From CBDANO01 sp965197665 (GTDB lineage: Bacteria > Chloroflexota > Dehalococcoidia > Lucifugimonadales > UBA3495), in NCBI GenBank assembly GCA_965197665.1, contig CBDANO010000005.1:620001-684000 (forward strand): DNA of 64,000 bases, read 5' to 3'. The notes below the pieces were generated by a model. The model saw only the letters and a list, made by a program, of their open reading frames with translations, had not been told where the DNA came from and searched no databases. This document shows, one piece after another, positions 35,188 through 43,873 of this stretch. Each line of letters opens with the position of its first letter. Within the stretch, counting starts at the first letter, position 1. The translations under genes and the position numbers were made by a program.

Positions 35188-36030
35188 GTGAGCAATGTAG
35201 ACCGGCTACTGGAAGGTGCCTTGGACATCCACGTCCACATTGCTCCCGACCCCAAGGTGGAACGGCGGGGCAGCGCCATCGACATCGCCCAGCAAGCCCG
35301 GGATGCGGGGATGCGGGGACTAGTCCTCAAGAGCCATGAATACCCCACCCAACCAGTGGCCTACACCGCCAGCCAGGTGGTCCCCGGGATAAGCCTCATC
35401 GGCGGGGTTGCCCTGGACGTGGAGGTGGGCGGCCTGAACCCCATGGCGGTGGAATGCACCGCGTTGATGGGCGGAAGAGTGGTGTGGATGCCAACCTTCT
35501 CGGCCATGGCAGACCGGCGGCGGAACGGCCTCAGCGGCGGCATCTACATATTGGACGAGAGAGACCGGTTGGTGGCGGAAGCATTCGCGGTATTGGAAGT
35601 CGTCAAAGCCCACGACATGGTGTTGGCCACCGGGCACCTGTCCACCAAGGAAACGATGGCCTTGGTCTCCGAAGCAAGGAACCTGGGCATCAACCGGATT
35701 GTGGTCACCCACGCCACCACTATGTCGTTCTGGAACGGAATGACCCTGGAAGACATGAAAAACCTGGCCGCCATGGGCGCTTACATCGAACACTGCCTCC
35801 ACGTAATGATGCCCCTCACCAACCGGCTCGCTCCGCAAGACCTAGTGAGCGCCATCACCGCCATAGGGTCTGAGAACTGCATCATCAGCACCGACTTCGG
35901 CCAAGACTATCACCCGATGCCTCCCGAAGGTTTGCGGATGGGAATAGCCACCCTGCTTCAAGCCGGCATGGACGAGGTGGAGGTGGGTATGCTGGTCAAG
36001 GATAATCCTTCCCGGCTGCTGGGACTGTAG
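35188..36030 (+). CDS. DUF6282-like metal-dependent hydrolase (amidohydrolase superfamily)
   Basis: The 280-residue protein has a TIM-barrel amidohydrolase layout: DIHVHIAPD (HxH metal ligands near residue 13), GLVLKSHEYPT, LATGHLSTKE, VVTHATTMSFWNGMT and the late STDFGQD aspartate. It fits the DUF6282 group of phosphotriesterase-like proteins of unknown substrate. The GTG at 35188 is preferred (CGGAG upstream, and the domain starts there), although the frame stays open to 35125. It follows the GS-like gene by about 200 bases. Confidence 0.7.
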   Translation: MSNVDRLLEGALDIHVHIAPDPKVERRGSAIDIAQQARDAGMRGLVLKSHEYPTQPVAYTASQVVPGISLIGGVALDVEVGGLNPMAVECTALMGGRVVWMPTFSAMADRRRNGLSGGIYILDERDRLVAEAFAVLEVVKAHDMVLATGHLSTKETMALVSEARNLGINRIVVTHATTMSFWNGMTLEDMKNLAAMGAYIEHCLHVMMPLTNRLAPQDLVSAITAIGSENCIISTDFGQDYHPMPPEGLRMGIATLLQAGMDEVEVGMLVKDNPSRLLGL

Positions 36031-36031
36031 G

Positions 36032-37543
36032 CTATTCCTGTTTCTCGAAGGTGGCTCTAACTATCTCACCGGCGCCCGGTTCTTCCGGGTCCACCCGGGC
36101 CCAGTGGGCGATGCGGTACCCAACAACCCAAGCTATGCCCCGTTGGGCCTCCAGCAAAGGCACCCGGTTCCTCCATTCCCTGGGTACCTTTTGGTCCGTC
36201 AGAAAATGTCTTAGCTTTTTGGTTCCGTCCATTCCCAATGGCTGAAATCGGTCCCCCTGCCGGCGGGCGCGCACCAGCAGCCGTCCCATCAGGGCGCGCC
36301 GGTTGAAGTAAGCAGTCCATGCCCCGTCCCCGGGTGAGTCCTCCAGCGCGTCATTCCTTAGCGAAGGCGGTCCGCCGCCGGGTGCCTCCAAATGGCCTAC
36401 GGCTTGCAGCGTCACTCGCCACGGACCGGCACTGGCCGCGACTTCCGCGCCGCCTGATGAGGGCAAGGCAATAGGATAGTCCCCCTCCAATTCAGGAAAC
36501 GGGCAGGGCCGTTCATCGCCCCGGGAAAGCCGCAATCCTTCGAATGACCTGTGGAACTTGAGACCTCCGGGTAAGTCCAAGACCCTGTCCCCTCCGGTCC
36601 CTTCGGCCAGGTTGTCCATAGCGTGGAGGTGGCGTTCCTCCAGCCTCAAAGTATTCCCCGTCACTTGGGCGTAGGCTTTTCGCAAGAGGAGCACTCGGAG
36701 GGCCGGATGCAGGTTGCCCAGAGTCGATTGCCGGAACTGGACCGCTCCATCCCGCTCCATCGCTACTTGAGGCCACAGGCGCGCTACCTCACCCTCCATG
36801 AAGTCCAACTCCAACGCCGCGGCCCGGGCGAGCCGGACCAACGATTGCCGGACCTTGGGGTTATACTCAGACGCCAAGTGGGGCAACAAGCCGTGGCGCA
36901 CCCGGTTGCGGGTAAACCGGGACAAATAGTTCCCGCTGTCGTCCCGGAACCCGGCGTCGACAGCCTGGCAGTAGCCTATCGTTTCAGCCTTGGTAGCGCC
37001 CAAAAGGGGCCGGAAGAGATTAAGCCGTCCACCGTGCCACGGCCAAGGCCAAGGGGACAGTTCGGACATGCCCCGCAGCCCGTGAATGCCGCTTCCACGG
37101 AGAATGTGCAACAAGACCGTTTCGGCCACGTCATCGGCGGTATGGCCAGTGGCCACCGCGTCCGCGCCGGTGCTTTCCGCTACCTCCGCCAGGAACCCGT
37201 AGCGTAACTCTCTGGCCGCGTGTTCGAAAGAGGAGATGCGCCGCTCCTGTTGAAATTTCAATACGTTCCGCTCTTCCACCGTGGCATCCAGTCCCAATCG
37301 CTCAGCGAGGTCCGAAACGAAGCGGGCGTCGGCATAGGCTTCTTCGCCGCGGAAGTTATGGTTCAGGTGGGCCAAATGAAGCCGGAGACGATGCCGGTCC
37401 GTCAACCGGTGGAGACAGTGGACCAGGGCGGAAGAGTCGGGGCCGCCGGACACCGCCACCACCAAGGGCTTGGCGTCTCCCGAAAAGCCCGCTCGGAGCA
37501 ACGCATTGGATACCAGATTCTCCAGCCCGGCCGGCGCGCCCAC
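36032..37543 (-). CDS. tilS: tRNA(Ile)-lysidine synthetase
   Basis: The 503-residue protein has the PP-loop SGGPDSSALVHCL (residues 31-43), HLNHNFRGEEAYADARFV, ATGHTADDVAETVLLHILRGSG and RPLLGATKAETIGYC. The C-terminal TilS domains follow (PREWRNRVPLLEAQRGIAWVVGYRIA). It modifies C34 of the tRNA-Ile CAU anticodon to lysidine. The start is GTG. It lies 9 bases after the phosphatase gene on the same strand. Confidence 0.92.
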   Translation of the reverse strand: MGAPAGLENLVSNALLRAGFSGDAKPLVVAVSGGPDSSALVHCLHRLTDRHRLRLHLAHLNHNFRGEEAYADARFVSDLAERLGLDATVEERNVLKFQQERRISSFEHAARELRYGFLAEVAESTGADAVATGHTADDVAETVLLHILRGSGIHGLRGMSELSPWPWPWHGGRLNLFRPLLGATKAETIGYCQAVDAGFRDDSGNYLSRFTRNRVRHGLLPHLASEYNPKVRQSLVRLARAAALELDFMEGEVARLWPQVAMERDGAVQFRQSTLGNLHPALRVLLLRKAYAQVTGNTLRLEERHLHAMDNLAEGTGGDRVLDLPGGLKFHRSFEGLRLSRGDERPCPFPELEGDYPIALPSSGGAEVAASAGPWRVTLQAVGHLEAPGGGPPSLRNDALEDSPGDGAWTAYFNRRALMGRLLVRARRQGDRFQPLGMDGTKKLRHFLTDQKVPREWRNRVPLLEAQRGIAWVVGYRIAHWARVDPEEPGAGEIVRATFEKQE

Positions 37544-37552
37544 GGTGATTCT

Positions 37553-38170
37553 CTACCGGTTGTCGGGAGACAGGTGGCAAACGGAGTTGTAGCGGATCAA
37601 CCGGTATCCCCGTTGGTCGCTCTCCACTACGCAGATAGAGCCAAGGCTGAGGGACATGCGGTGGAAGTTGGCCAAGGGCATCCCTAGCACCTTGCCAATC
37701 ATGGAGCGAATAGCGAAATTATGGGACACGACAATCAGGGCCTCCTCGCCGGTATGGGCCTCTTCCAACTCCAAGAGGGAATTCCAAGCCCTCTCTTGAA
37801 GCTGGCCCAGTGACTCCCCGTTGGGCATGGAAACGGCGTCCGGAGCATCCCGCCAAGCCTTATAAACCTCGGGCCAACCGGCGCGCATCTCCTCTCCCGT
37901 GACCCCCTCCAGGTCACCCAAGCTTAGCTCTTTGAAGCCCGCGACCGGGACCACAGGCTTGCCGCCAATCCGGGAGATTTCGTCGGCAACCTGCATGGTC
38001 CGGTGCAAGGGACTGGAGTAGACGACGGAGTGTTTCCACCCCATTACGGCTTGGGCCGTTTCCTTGGCTTGCGCCATTCCCCGGGAATTCAATGAGGTAT
38101 CCCAGTGCCCTTGAAACTTGCCCAGCTTGTTCCACTCGGTTTCTCCGTGGCGCGCCAGCACCAAGTTCAT
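37553..38170 (-). CDS. histidine phosphatase family protein (phosphoglycerate mutase-like)
   Basis: The 205-residue protein begins LVLARHGETEWN, with the phospho-accepting His and the RHG motif. It has YSSPLHRTMQVADEI, the acid in LGDLEG and the second His in VVSHNFAIRSM. Such enzymes remove phosphate from small molecules (alpha-ribazole phosphate, sugar or nucleotide phosphates). The ATG overlaps the CNNM gene stop by four bases (ATGA), giving a three-gene unit with tilS. Confidence 0.88.
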   Translation of the reverse strand: MNLVLARHGETEWNKLGKFQGHWDTSLNSRGMAQAKETAQAVMGWKHSVVYSSPLHRTMQVADEISRIGGKPVVPVAGFKELSLGDLEGVTGEEMRAGWPEVYKAWRDAPDAVSMPNGESLGQLQERAWNSLLELEEAHTGEEALIVVSHNFAIRSMIGKVLGMPLANFHRMSLSLGSICVVESDQRGYRLIRYNSVCHLSPDNR

Positions 38171-39450
38171 CGTTTCCTCTCGTCTTGGCCTGCCGGCACT
38201 TGGCGCAGCTCCACTTTGTCTATCCTCACGCCGTCCATCTCCTTGACAGTCAATCGCAACCCGGGATATTCGACTATATCCCCTTCTTCCGGGATGCGGC
38301 CCAATCGGTCCAGGATGAACCCGGCCACAGTCTGGTAATCGCCCTCGGGCAACCCTATCTCCAACTCGTCGTTTATGTCCAGTATCCCGACGCCGGCGTC
38401 TACTCGGTAAGTGTGTTCATCCAGGGAAACGTAGGCTCCCTCGGCGGCGGCGCCTTCTTCCGGCACTTGACCGACGATGACTTCCAAGAGTTGCTTCAAC
38501 GTTGCCAGGCCGGCGATGCCCCCGAACTCGTCCACAGTCAACACCAAAGCGTGGCCGCTTTGCTGCATTTCGTCAAAGGCGCTGCTGACGGTCTTGGTCT
38601 CCGGAACGAAATACGCCGGGCGTAGACGGTCGGTGACCGGGCTTTGAGGTTGCAGTTGGTCCGCGCCCATAGCCAGAAGCACGTCCTTGATGGCCAGCAC
38701 ACCCACGACGTTCTCCATGGTACCTTCGTACACCGGGAACCGCGTGTGGCGGTGCTCCTGGTAAATCGGCAGGAAACCCTCCAGCGTCGTGCCGCGCTCG
38801 ACCCAGATTATTTCCGGCCTGGGAGTCATTATTTCCCTTACTTGCCTATCGCCGAAGCGGAACACCTTTTCCAATAGCTCGGCCTCTTGGGCCTCCACCG
38901 TTCCCGACTGAGCGCCGGCGGCAATGAGAGTCCGGATTTCCTCCTCTCCCATCTGGGGAAATCCGCCGGTAATCCCCAAGGCCCGGTTTGCGGCCGAGGT
39001 AATGACTTCTACCATCCTGACCCCCGGGGCCAAGCCCAGTCCCACCAGCATCAAAGGGCGGGACACCGCGAGGGCCACCGATTCGGACCGGTGCCAGGCT
39101 ACCGTCTTGGGCAGGGCCTCGCCAAATACCAGCAATATCAAGGTGACGCCGAAGGTCGACGCCAGCACCGCCTGGTAGTTGTTGCCGAGGAAACTTACTA
39201 CCAGCGCCGTCCCCAATGCCGCCGCCGCAATATTCACCAGGTTGTTGCCCAGCAATACCGTCGCCAGGAACTTTTCCGGATGTTGCAGCAGGTGACCGAC
39301 CCGGCTTGCTCCGGGGCGGCCGCTATTAACCAAGTGCATCAATCGGGCCCGGGGCAGTGCAATGAAGGCGGTTTCCGAACCGGAGAAGAAGCCGGATAGT
39401 ACAACGCACAACAACAGGAGGACTAATTTCGTTAAGTCACCGATATCCAT
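38167..39450 (-). CDS. CNNM/CorC-HlyC family membrane protein with CBS domains
   Basis: The 427-residue protein has an N-terminal DUF21 transmembrane domain (LVLLLLCVVLSGFFSGSETAFIAL, the ATVLLGNNLVNIAAAALGT helix, TLILLVFGEALPKTVAW), then two CBS repeats (VREIMTPRPEIIWVE, VVGVLAIKDVLLAMG) and a CorC_HlyC domain at the end (YRVDAGVGILDINDELEIGLP ... DGVRIDKVELRQVP). Family members are linked to magnesium and cobalt transport. The ATG at 39450 is preferred because upstream residues look non-coding. Confidence 0.88.
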   Translation of the reverse strand: MDIGDLTKLVLLLLCVVLSGFFSGSETAFIALPRARLMHLVNSGRPGASRVGHLLQHPEKFLATVLLGNNLVNIAAAALGTALVVSFLGNNYQAVLASTFGVTLILLVFGEALPKTVAWHRSESVALAVSRPLMLVGLGLAPGVRMVEVITSAANRALGITGGFPQMGEEEIRTLIAAGAQSGTVEAQEAELLEKVFRFGDRQVREIMTPRPEIIWVERGTTLEGFLPIYQEHRHTRFPVYEGTMENVVGVLAIKDVLLAMGADQLQPQSPVTDRLRPAYFVPETKTVSSAFDEMQQSGHALVLTVDEFGGIAGLATLKQLLEVIVGQVPEEGAAAEGAYVSLDEHTYRVDAGVGILDINDELEIGLPEGDYQTVAGFILDRLGRIPEEGDIVEYPGLRLTVKEMDGVRIDKVELRQVPAGQDERKR

Positions 39451-39838
39451 TTCGTGGGGGTACCTCCATAATAGAAGCCGAAATAGAAGCCGACTCCGGT
39501 ATTGGCCAGCAGACGGGCGGTAAGGAGTCGGCGGCGCCACTTCATAGAAGCCGGCGCCGGCGCGTACGGGGCTTCGTTTGGATGATAGCACCGGCCCGCT
39601 GAGAGTGTAAAGTTGACTGCTTCGGGTCACGGGCCTATCCTGATAGCTAACCCGGCATGCTGCTTTTTCAGGTGAGGGATCAGACCGCCAATGCAACAAA
39701 GCCGCCCTCCCACATGGCCTGCTTCGCCCAGAAAATTGGAAAGTGATGGGGGCGGGGCAATCCTTACGCCGCGCGTGGGCAAGCTATGATGAACCCGCTC
39801 GCGAGGTTAGCCGAGGTTGCGGTCCCGATTACCGGGGA

Positions 39839-40876
39839 ATGAGTCTGAATATTCTGGGAATAGAAACTTCCTGCGACGAAACGGCCATCGGAGTCGTGGC
39901 CGACGGTCGTCGGCTGCGCGCCAACGTTATCGCCTCTCAAGCCGGTCTTCACTCTCCTTACGGAGGCGTGGTCCCGGAGATTGCGTCCCGCCAGCACATC
40001 CGAGACCTAGTACCGTCGTTGGAGAAAGCGGCGGCCTCTTCCGGCGTTGCGCTGGAGGAAATAGACGCCGTATCGGTCACTTACGGCCCCGGTCTGGCGG
40101 GATCGCTAATCACCGGACTCAACGCGGCCAAGGCCATTGCGTTCACTCTAGGCGTGCCCCTGATTGGAGTGAACCATTTGGAGGGTCACATCTACGCTGC
40201 CTGGATAGGCGAGAGGGACCCGGCGGTGGACCCGGGGTTTCCCTTGGCGTGCCTCATTGCCTCCGGCGGGCACACCGACCTGGTACTGATGGAGGGCCAC
40301 GGGGTCTATAAGCTGGTGGGCCGGACTCGAGACGATGCCGCCGGGGAGGCCTTCGACAAAGCGGCGCGCCTATTGGGACTGGGATTCCCCGGCGGTCCCG
40401 AGATACAACGAGTCTCCCAGGGAGCGGTCGGTGTCGAAGTACTGCCCCGGGCATGGATGAAAGACACTCTGGACTTCAGTTTCAGCGGCGTAAAAACCGC
40501 TTTGCTCCACTTGGCCCAAAGCAAGGGGATATACCCGTCGCCCGGCGAAAGCCTGGGGGATGGAGAGATTGCTGAAGTAGTCCGGGAGTTGGCCGCCGCG
40601 TTCCAGGAATCGGTTGTCGACGTTATGGCGGCCAAGCTCCTGATCATGGCGGACCGGTACAAGGCCCGGGGAATCATCTTGGCGGGAGGGGTAGCCGCCA
40701 ATGCTTGGTTGCGTCAAGAAGTCCACCGCCGCGCTCCCCTTCCGGTACTCATACCCGAACCGGCGTTGTGTACCGACAATGGGGCGATGATCGCGGCGTC
40801 GGCGTATTATCAATACAAAAGGGGGGAGCAGTTCGGCATGGACCTGGACATCGATCCCGGGTTGCCCCTTGGTTAG
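39839..40876 (+). CDS. tsaD: tRNA N6-adenosine threonylcarbamoyltransferase
   Basis: The 345-residue ASKHA-fold enzyme makes t6A37 in tRNA from threonylcarbamoyl-AMP. It starts MSLNILGIETSCDET and has the metal-binding HLEGHIYAAW (HxxxH). The core shows ASGGHTDLVLMEG, DAAGEAFDKAARLLGL, GVKTALLH and LAGGVAANAWLRQEV. The ATG at 39839 gives the standard length; a longer frame to 39743 adds an unrelated tail. Confidence 0.95.
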   Translation: MSLNILGIETSCDETAIGVVADGRRLRANVIASQAGLHSPYGGVVPEIASRQHIRDLVPSLEKAAASSGVALEEIDAVSVTYGPGLAGSLITGLNAAKAIAFTLGVPLIGVNHLEGHIYAAWIGERDPAVDPGFPLACLIASGGHTDLVLMEGHGVYKLVGRTRDDAAGEAFDKAARLLGLGFPGGPEIQRVSQGAVGVEVLPRAWMKDTLDFSFSGVKTALLHLAQSKGIYPSPGESLGDGEIAEVVRELAAAFQESVVDVMAAKLLIMADRYKARGIILAGGVAANAWLRQEVHRRAPLPVLIPEPALCTDNGAMIAASAYYQYKRGEQFGMDLDIDPGLPLG

Positions 40877-40881
40877 CCCAG

Positions 40882-41568
40882 CTAATCTTCCCAGAGGTAG
40901 GATGGGCTGTTTCTCGACCAGCGGGTAGCAAGAAGGCCATTGACTACCTGGTAAACTTGGCGGCCGGCCCGGTCGCCCCGGTAGGGGAAAGTAAAACTCC
41001 AGTTGGCCCCCTGGAAAATCACCGAGCCGTCCGATTTGGCGAACAATCGGCCCCAAGACCAAGCCACAACGAATAAAGCCGTCAAAAGAAGCAGGAAGGG
41101 CGCCATATCCATTCCGATAACCGGAACCACGGGGCCGTCGAACCGGCCCGTCAGCCAGTAAGCCAGGGCCAAGTACAGTAAGACGCCTGCCACTGTCAGA
41201 AGCATCCCCTGGATGATGGAACCGGACCTTCGTCGGCGCGTCTTGACCGCCACGCTGCCCAACTCTTCCACCGGTACCAGAAACGTCTCGTTGTGTCCGT
41301 CGTTTTGGCAAAAAGCAAGCACCCGTTGGTTGGTGGCGACCAAGACCTGCCCCGTCTCCGGCGGCTGCTCAGTTAGGCCGAGTTCCGGCGAAAAGACGTA
41401 AGATATTCTTTCCCCCGGCAACAATGCTACGCCGCGTACTTGGATAGCGTTATCCTCCCTGATCCACGAGTCGCCGAACGTGCCTTCACCTAGGGAAATT
41501 ATACTACCACACGGGGCCTTCAAGGTTGTTCTGGGCTCGGCGCCTCCGCAGGGAAAACGCCGCGCCAA
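40882..41568 (-). CDS. small membrane protein of unknown function
   Basis: The frame codes for up to 228 residues with two central transmembrane helices (IIQGMLLTVAGVLLYLALAYWL and FLLLLTALFVVAWSWG). These are flanked by a soluble beta-rich part (LLPGERISYVFSPEL ... VLVATNQRVLAFCQND, PH-like in appearance) and a C-terminal beta part. The 5' limit is uncertain: TTG at 41568 opens the frame, but an internal TTG may be the real start. No family recognised. It converges on tsaD with 5 bases between. Confidence 0.45.
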   Translation of the reverse strand: MARRFPCGGAEPRTTLKAPCGSIISLGEGTFGDSWIREDNAIQVRGVALLPGERISYVFSPELGLTEQPPETGQVLVATNQRVLAFCQNDGHNETFLVPVEELGSVAVKTRRRRSGSIIQGMLLTVAGVLLYLALAYWLTGRFDGPVVPVIGMDMAPFLLLLTALFVVAWSWGRLFAKSDGSVIFQGANWSFTFPYRGDRAGRQVYQVVNGLLATRWSRNSPSYLWED

Positions 41569-41594
41569 AAAGTTTCTCGCGCCAAAAAGTTTCT
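41563..41594. repeat. tandem CGCGCCAAAAAGTTTCT repeat
   Basis: The unit CGCGCCAAAAAGTTTCT occurs twice in direct succession just upstream of the -35 box of the second T-box leader. Confidence 0.6.
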
Positions 41595-41595
41595 A

Positions 41596-41624
41596 TTGAC
41601 AGAAAAATTCCAATATGATACGTT
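41596..41624 (+). promoter_or_regulatory. probable promoter of the second T-box leader
   Basis: A perfect TTGACA (41596-41601) with a weak TACGTT -10 at 17 bases (41619-41624). The leader starts shortly after. Confidence 0.45.
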
Positions 41625-41639
41625 TCAGGTTGAAAAGCA

Positions 41640-41901
41640 TTGATGGAGACGAGTAGTTAAGGGTAGGCGCCAAGCGAGCCTGGTACGGTGAAAGCAGGTA
41701 CGCCGAGCTTATACGAAAATCCCTCCGGAGCTGCCAGCCGAAGTCCCTGGCAAGGGTGAGTAAGCTAGGCCGGACTCGTTGCCCGTTAGAAGCGACGGGG
41801 CATGTTGGTGCCCTGCTTGAGGGGTCTTGACTAGGTCAGGCAAATAGGGTGGTACCGCGGGAACTCAAGAGTCCCGTCCCTATGGGGGCGGGCCTTTTTT
41901 T
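41640..41901 (+). promoter_or_regulatory. T-box riboswitch, apparent isoleucine (AUC) specifier
   Basis: The T-box AGGGTGGTACCGCGG is at 41846-41860, followed by a stem and a T-tract. Stem I shows GGAGACGAGTAGTTAA, GAAAGCAGGTACGCC and the specifier region CGAAAATCCCTCCGGAGC. The specifier codon reads ATC (41719-41721), isoleucine, and aligns with CTC in the first leader. It controls a second acetolactate synthase gene, so uncharged tRNA-Ile should switch this gene on separately from the leucine-tuned operon. Confidence 0.85.
41871..41901 (+). terminator. conditional terminator of the second T-box leader
   Basis: GTCCCGTCCC and GGGGGCGGG form a stem followed by a run of seven T. Confidence 0.75.
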
Positions 41902-42032
41902 GTTTGGCCGCTCCCGCTCTCTTCTCAGCAGGGAAAGACTTGAGGCCATGACGATTAAGGCGCGGGAACATCCAAGTCAACTGCTGGCCAAGCTCCCGGG
42001 GCCGGGAGTGGTCGGACCTCTCGGAGGCTGCT

Positions 42033-43712
42033 TTGAAGCTCAAGGGTTCGGAAATCATTTGCGAAAGTCTTCTTAGGGAAGGCACCGAGGTTATATTCGG
42101 GTACCCCGGCGGGGCGATCCTTCCTTTCTACGACGCTCTCTGGAACTATCCCCAGCTACGCCACATCCTGGTGCGCCACGAGCAAGGGGCGGCCCACGCC
42201 GCCGACGGCTACGCTCGGGTAACGGGCAAGGCGGGGGTCTGCGTCGCAACGTCGGGCCCCGGCGCAACCAACCTGATCACCGGCATCATGGGGGCCAAAG
42301 CCGATTCGGTGCCCATGATTGCGATAACCGGCCAAGTGGCCAGAGCTTCATTGGGATCCGAGGCGTTTCAGGAATGCGACATCTGCTCCATCGCGGCTTC
42401 CTGCACCAAGCGGGCTTTCATGGTGATGTCGGCCCGGGACCTGGCGCCGACCATCCGGGAGGCGTTTCAAATCGCCACCGAGGGGCGCCCGGGCCCGGTA
42501 TTGATTGACGTGCCCCGGGACGTACAACAGGAAGAGATAGAGGTAGAGTTCCCCCCCATCAACCCTCCCGGTCTCCCTACCCTCTGCACGGAGACCCAGG
42601 AAGGGTTGCACCATGCGGCCCGGCTGATCAACGAAGCGCGGCGGCCCGTCATTATCAGCGGCCACGGCATTTTGAGCTCCGGCGCAACCCGGGAGGTGCA
42701 GGCCTTTGCGGAAAGAACGGGTATCCCCGTTATTACTACCCTGCTGGGCCTCAGCGGGTTCCCCGGCAATCATCCTTTGAGCCTGGGGATGCTTGGCATG
42801 CACGGCATGTACTGGGCCAACATAGTGGTCGATCAAGCGGACCTCATCATCGGGCTGGGAATGCGCTTCGATGACCGGGTCACGGGCAAGGTTTCCACTT
42901 TCGCTCCCCACGCTCGGATAATTCATCTGGACATAGACGCGTCCCAAGTGGGCCGTAACGTGCCCGTGGAGGTGCCTCTGGTCGGCGACGCCAAAGCGGT
43001 GCTGCAAGGACTGCTGCCTCTGGTGTCCCACGTGGACCGCCCCCAGTGGATGGGCTACATCGACGGCTTGAAGCGGGATCACCCCTCGCTGGCAATCCCG
43101 TCAGCCGGAGGCCTCCAAACCCAGCACGTGTTGGCCGGCCTGAACGAGTTGATACAGGACAACGAGGAGACCGTGGTCGTGACCGGAGTGGGCCAACACC
43201 AAATGTGGGCGGCCCAGTTCCTGTTCTTCGACCAAGCCAACAGTTTCGTGTCGTCCGGCGGTCTAGGCGCGATGGGGTTCGAGGTACCCGCCGCCTTGGG
43301 CGCTCAGGTGGGCCGGCCCGGCGCCACCGTGTGGAGCATCGCCGGAGACGGCGGCTTCCAGATGACCCTCCAAGAGCTCGCCACGGCCACCGAATCGAAC
43401 TTGCCGATCAAGATCGCTGTATTCAACAACGGGTACTTGGGCATGGTGCGCCAATGGCAAGAGTTGTTCTATGACAACCATCTCAAGGCAGTGCCCGTGC
43501 CCGGCCCCGATTATGTAAAGTTGGCCGGCGCCTACGGCATTCCTTCTCTCCGGGTGACGGACCGGGAAGACGTAGTTCCAGCCATGCGCCAAGCTCAAGC
43601 CCACGATGGCCCCTTCCTCATCGAGTTCGTGGTGGAACCCGCCGCCAACGTCTACCCCATGGTACCGCCGGGGGGCTCCCTAGCCGATACTTTGGAAGAC
43701 CCGCTGATATAG
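42033..43712 (+). CDS. ilvB: acetolactate synthase large subunit, second copy
   Basis: The 559-residue protein is a close paralogue of the enzyme at 18410 (same GYPGGAILPFYDALW start, HEQGAAHAADGYARVTGKAGV, GPGATNLITGI, GMRFDDRVTGK, GDGGFQMTLQE, NNGYLGMVRQWQELF). The TTG at 42033 is the start, with GGAGG five bases upstream; a 5' TTG matches other starts in this window. No small-subunit gene follows, so it must share the ilvN product or work alone. The Ile-type T-box suggests a role in isoleucine supply from 2-oxobutyrate. Confidence 0.92.
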   Translation: MKLKGSEIICESLLREGTEVIFGYPGGAILPFYDALWNYPQLRHILVRHEQGAAHAADGYARVTGKAGVCVATSGPGATNLITGIMGAKADSVPMIAITGQVARASLGSEAFQECDICSIAASCTKRAFMVMSARDLAPTIREAFQIATEGRPGPVLIDVPRDVQQEEIEVEFPPINPPGLPTLCTETQEGLHHAARLINEARRPVIISGHGILSSGATREVQAFAERTGIPVITTLLGLSGFPGNHPLSLGMLGMHGMYWANIVVDQADLIIGLGMRFDDRVTGKVSTFAPHARIIHLDIDASQVGRNVPVEVPLVGDAKAVLQGLLPLVSHVDRPQWMGYIDGLKRDHPSLAIPSAGGLQTQHVLAGLNELIQDNEETVVVTGVGQHQMWAAQFLFFDQANSFVSSGGLGAMGFEVPAALGAQVGRPGATVWSIAGDGGFQMTLQELATATESNLPIKIAVFNNGYLGMVRQWQELFYDNHLKAVPVPGPDYVKLAGAYGIPSLRVTDREDVVPAMRQAQAHDGPFLIEFVVEPAANVYPMVPPGGSLADTLEDPLI

Positions 43713-43873
43713 CCCCGCTGGTATCGAAGAAGTGACTATCTTAGGGGTCACTGGCGGCTGCGGGCGGTCGCCAGCGTCGGAGTTTGTATCTGAAAGAGCC
43801 ACTGACGGTTGTCAGAGGCCACCGGCATCTTTAGGCGTTGTCGGAGTGAGCCTTTCATACCTAGGAAACCTCC

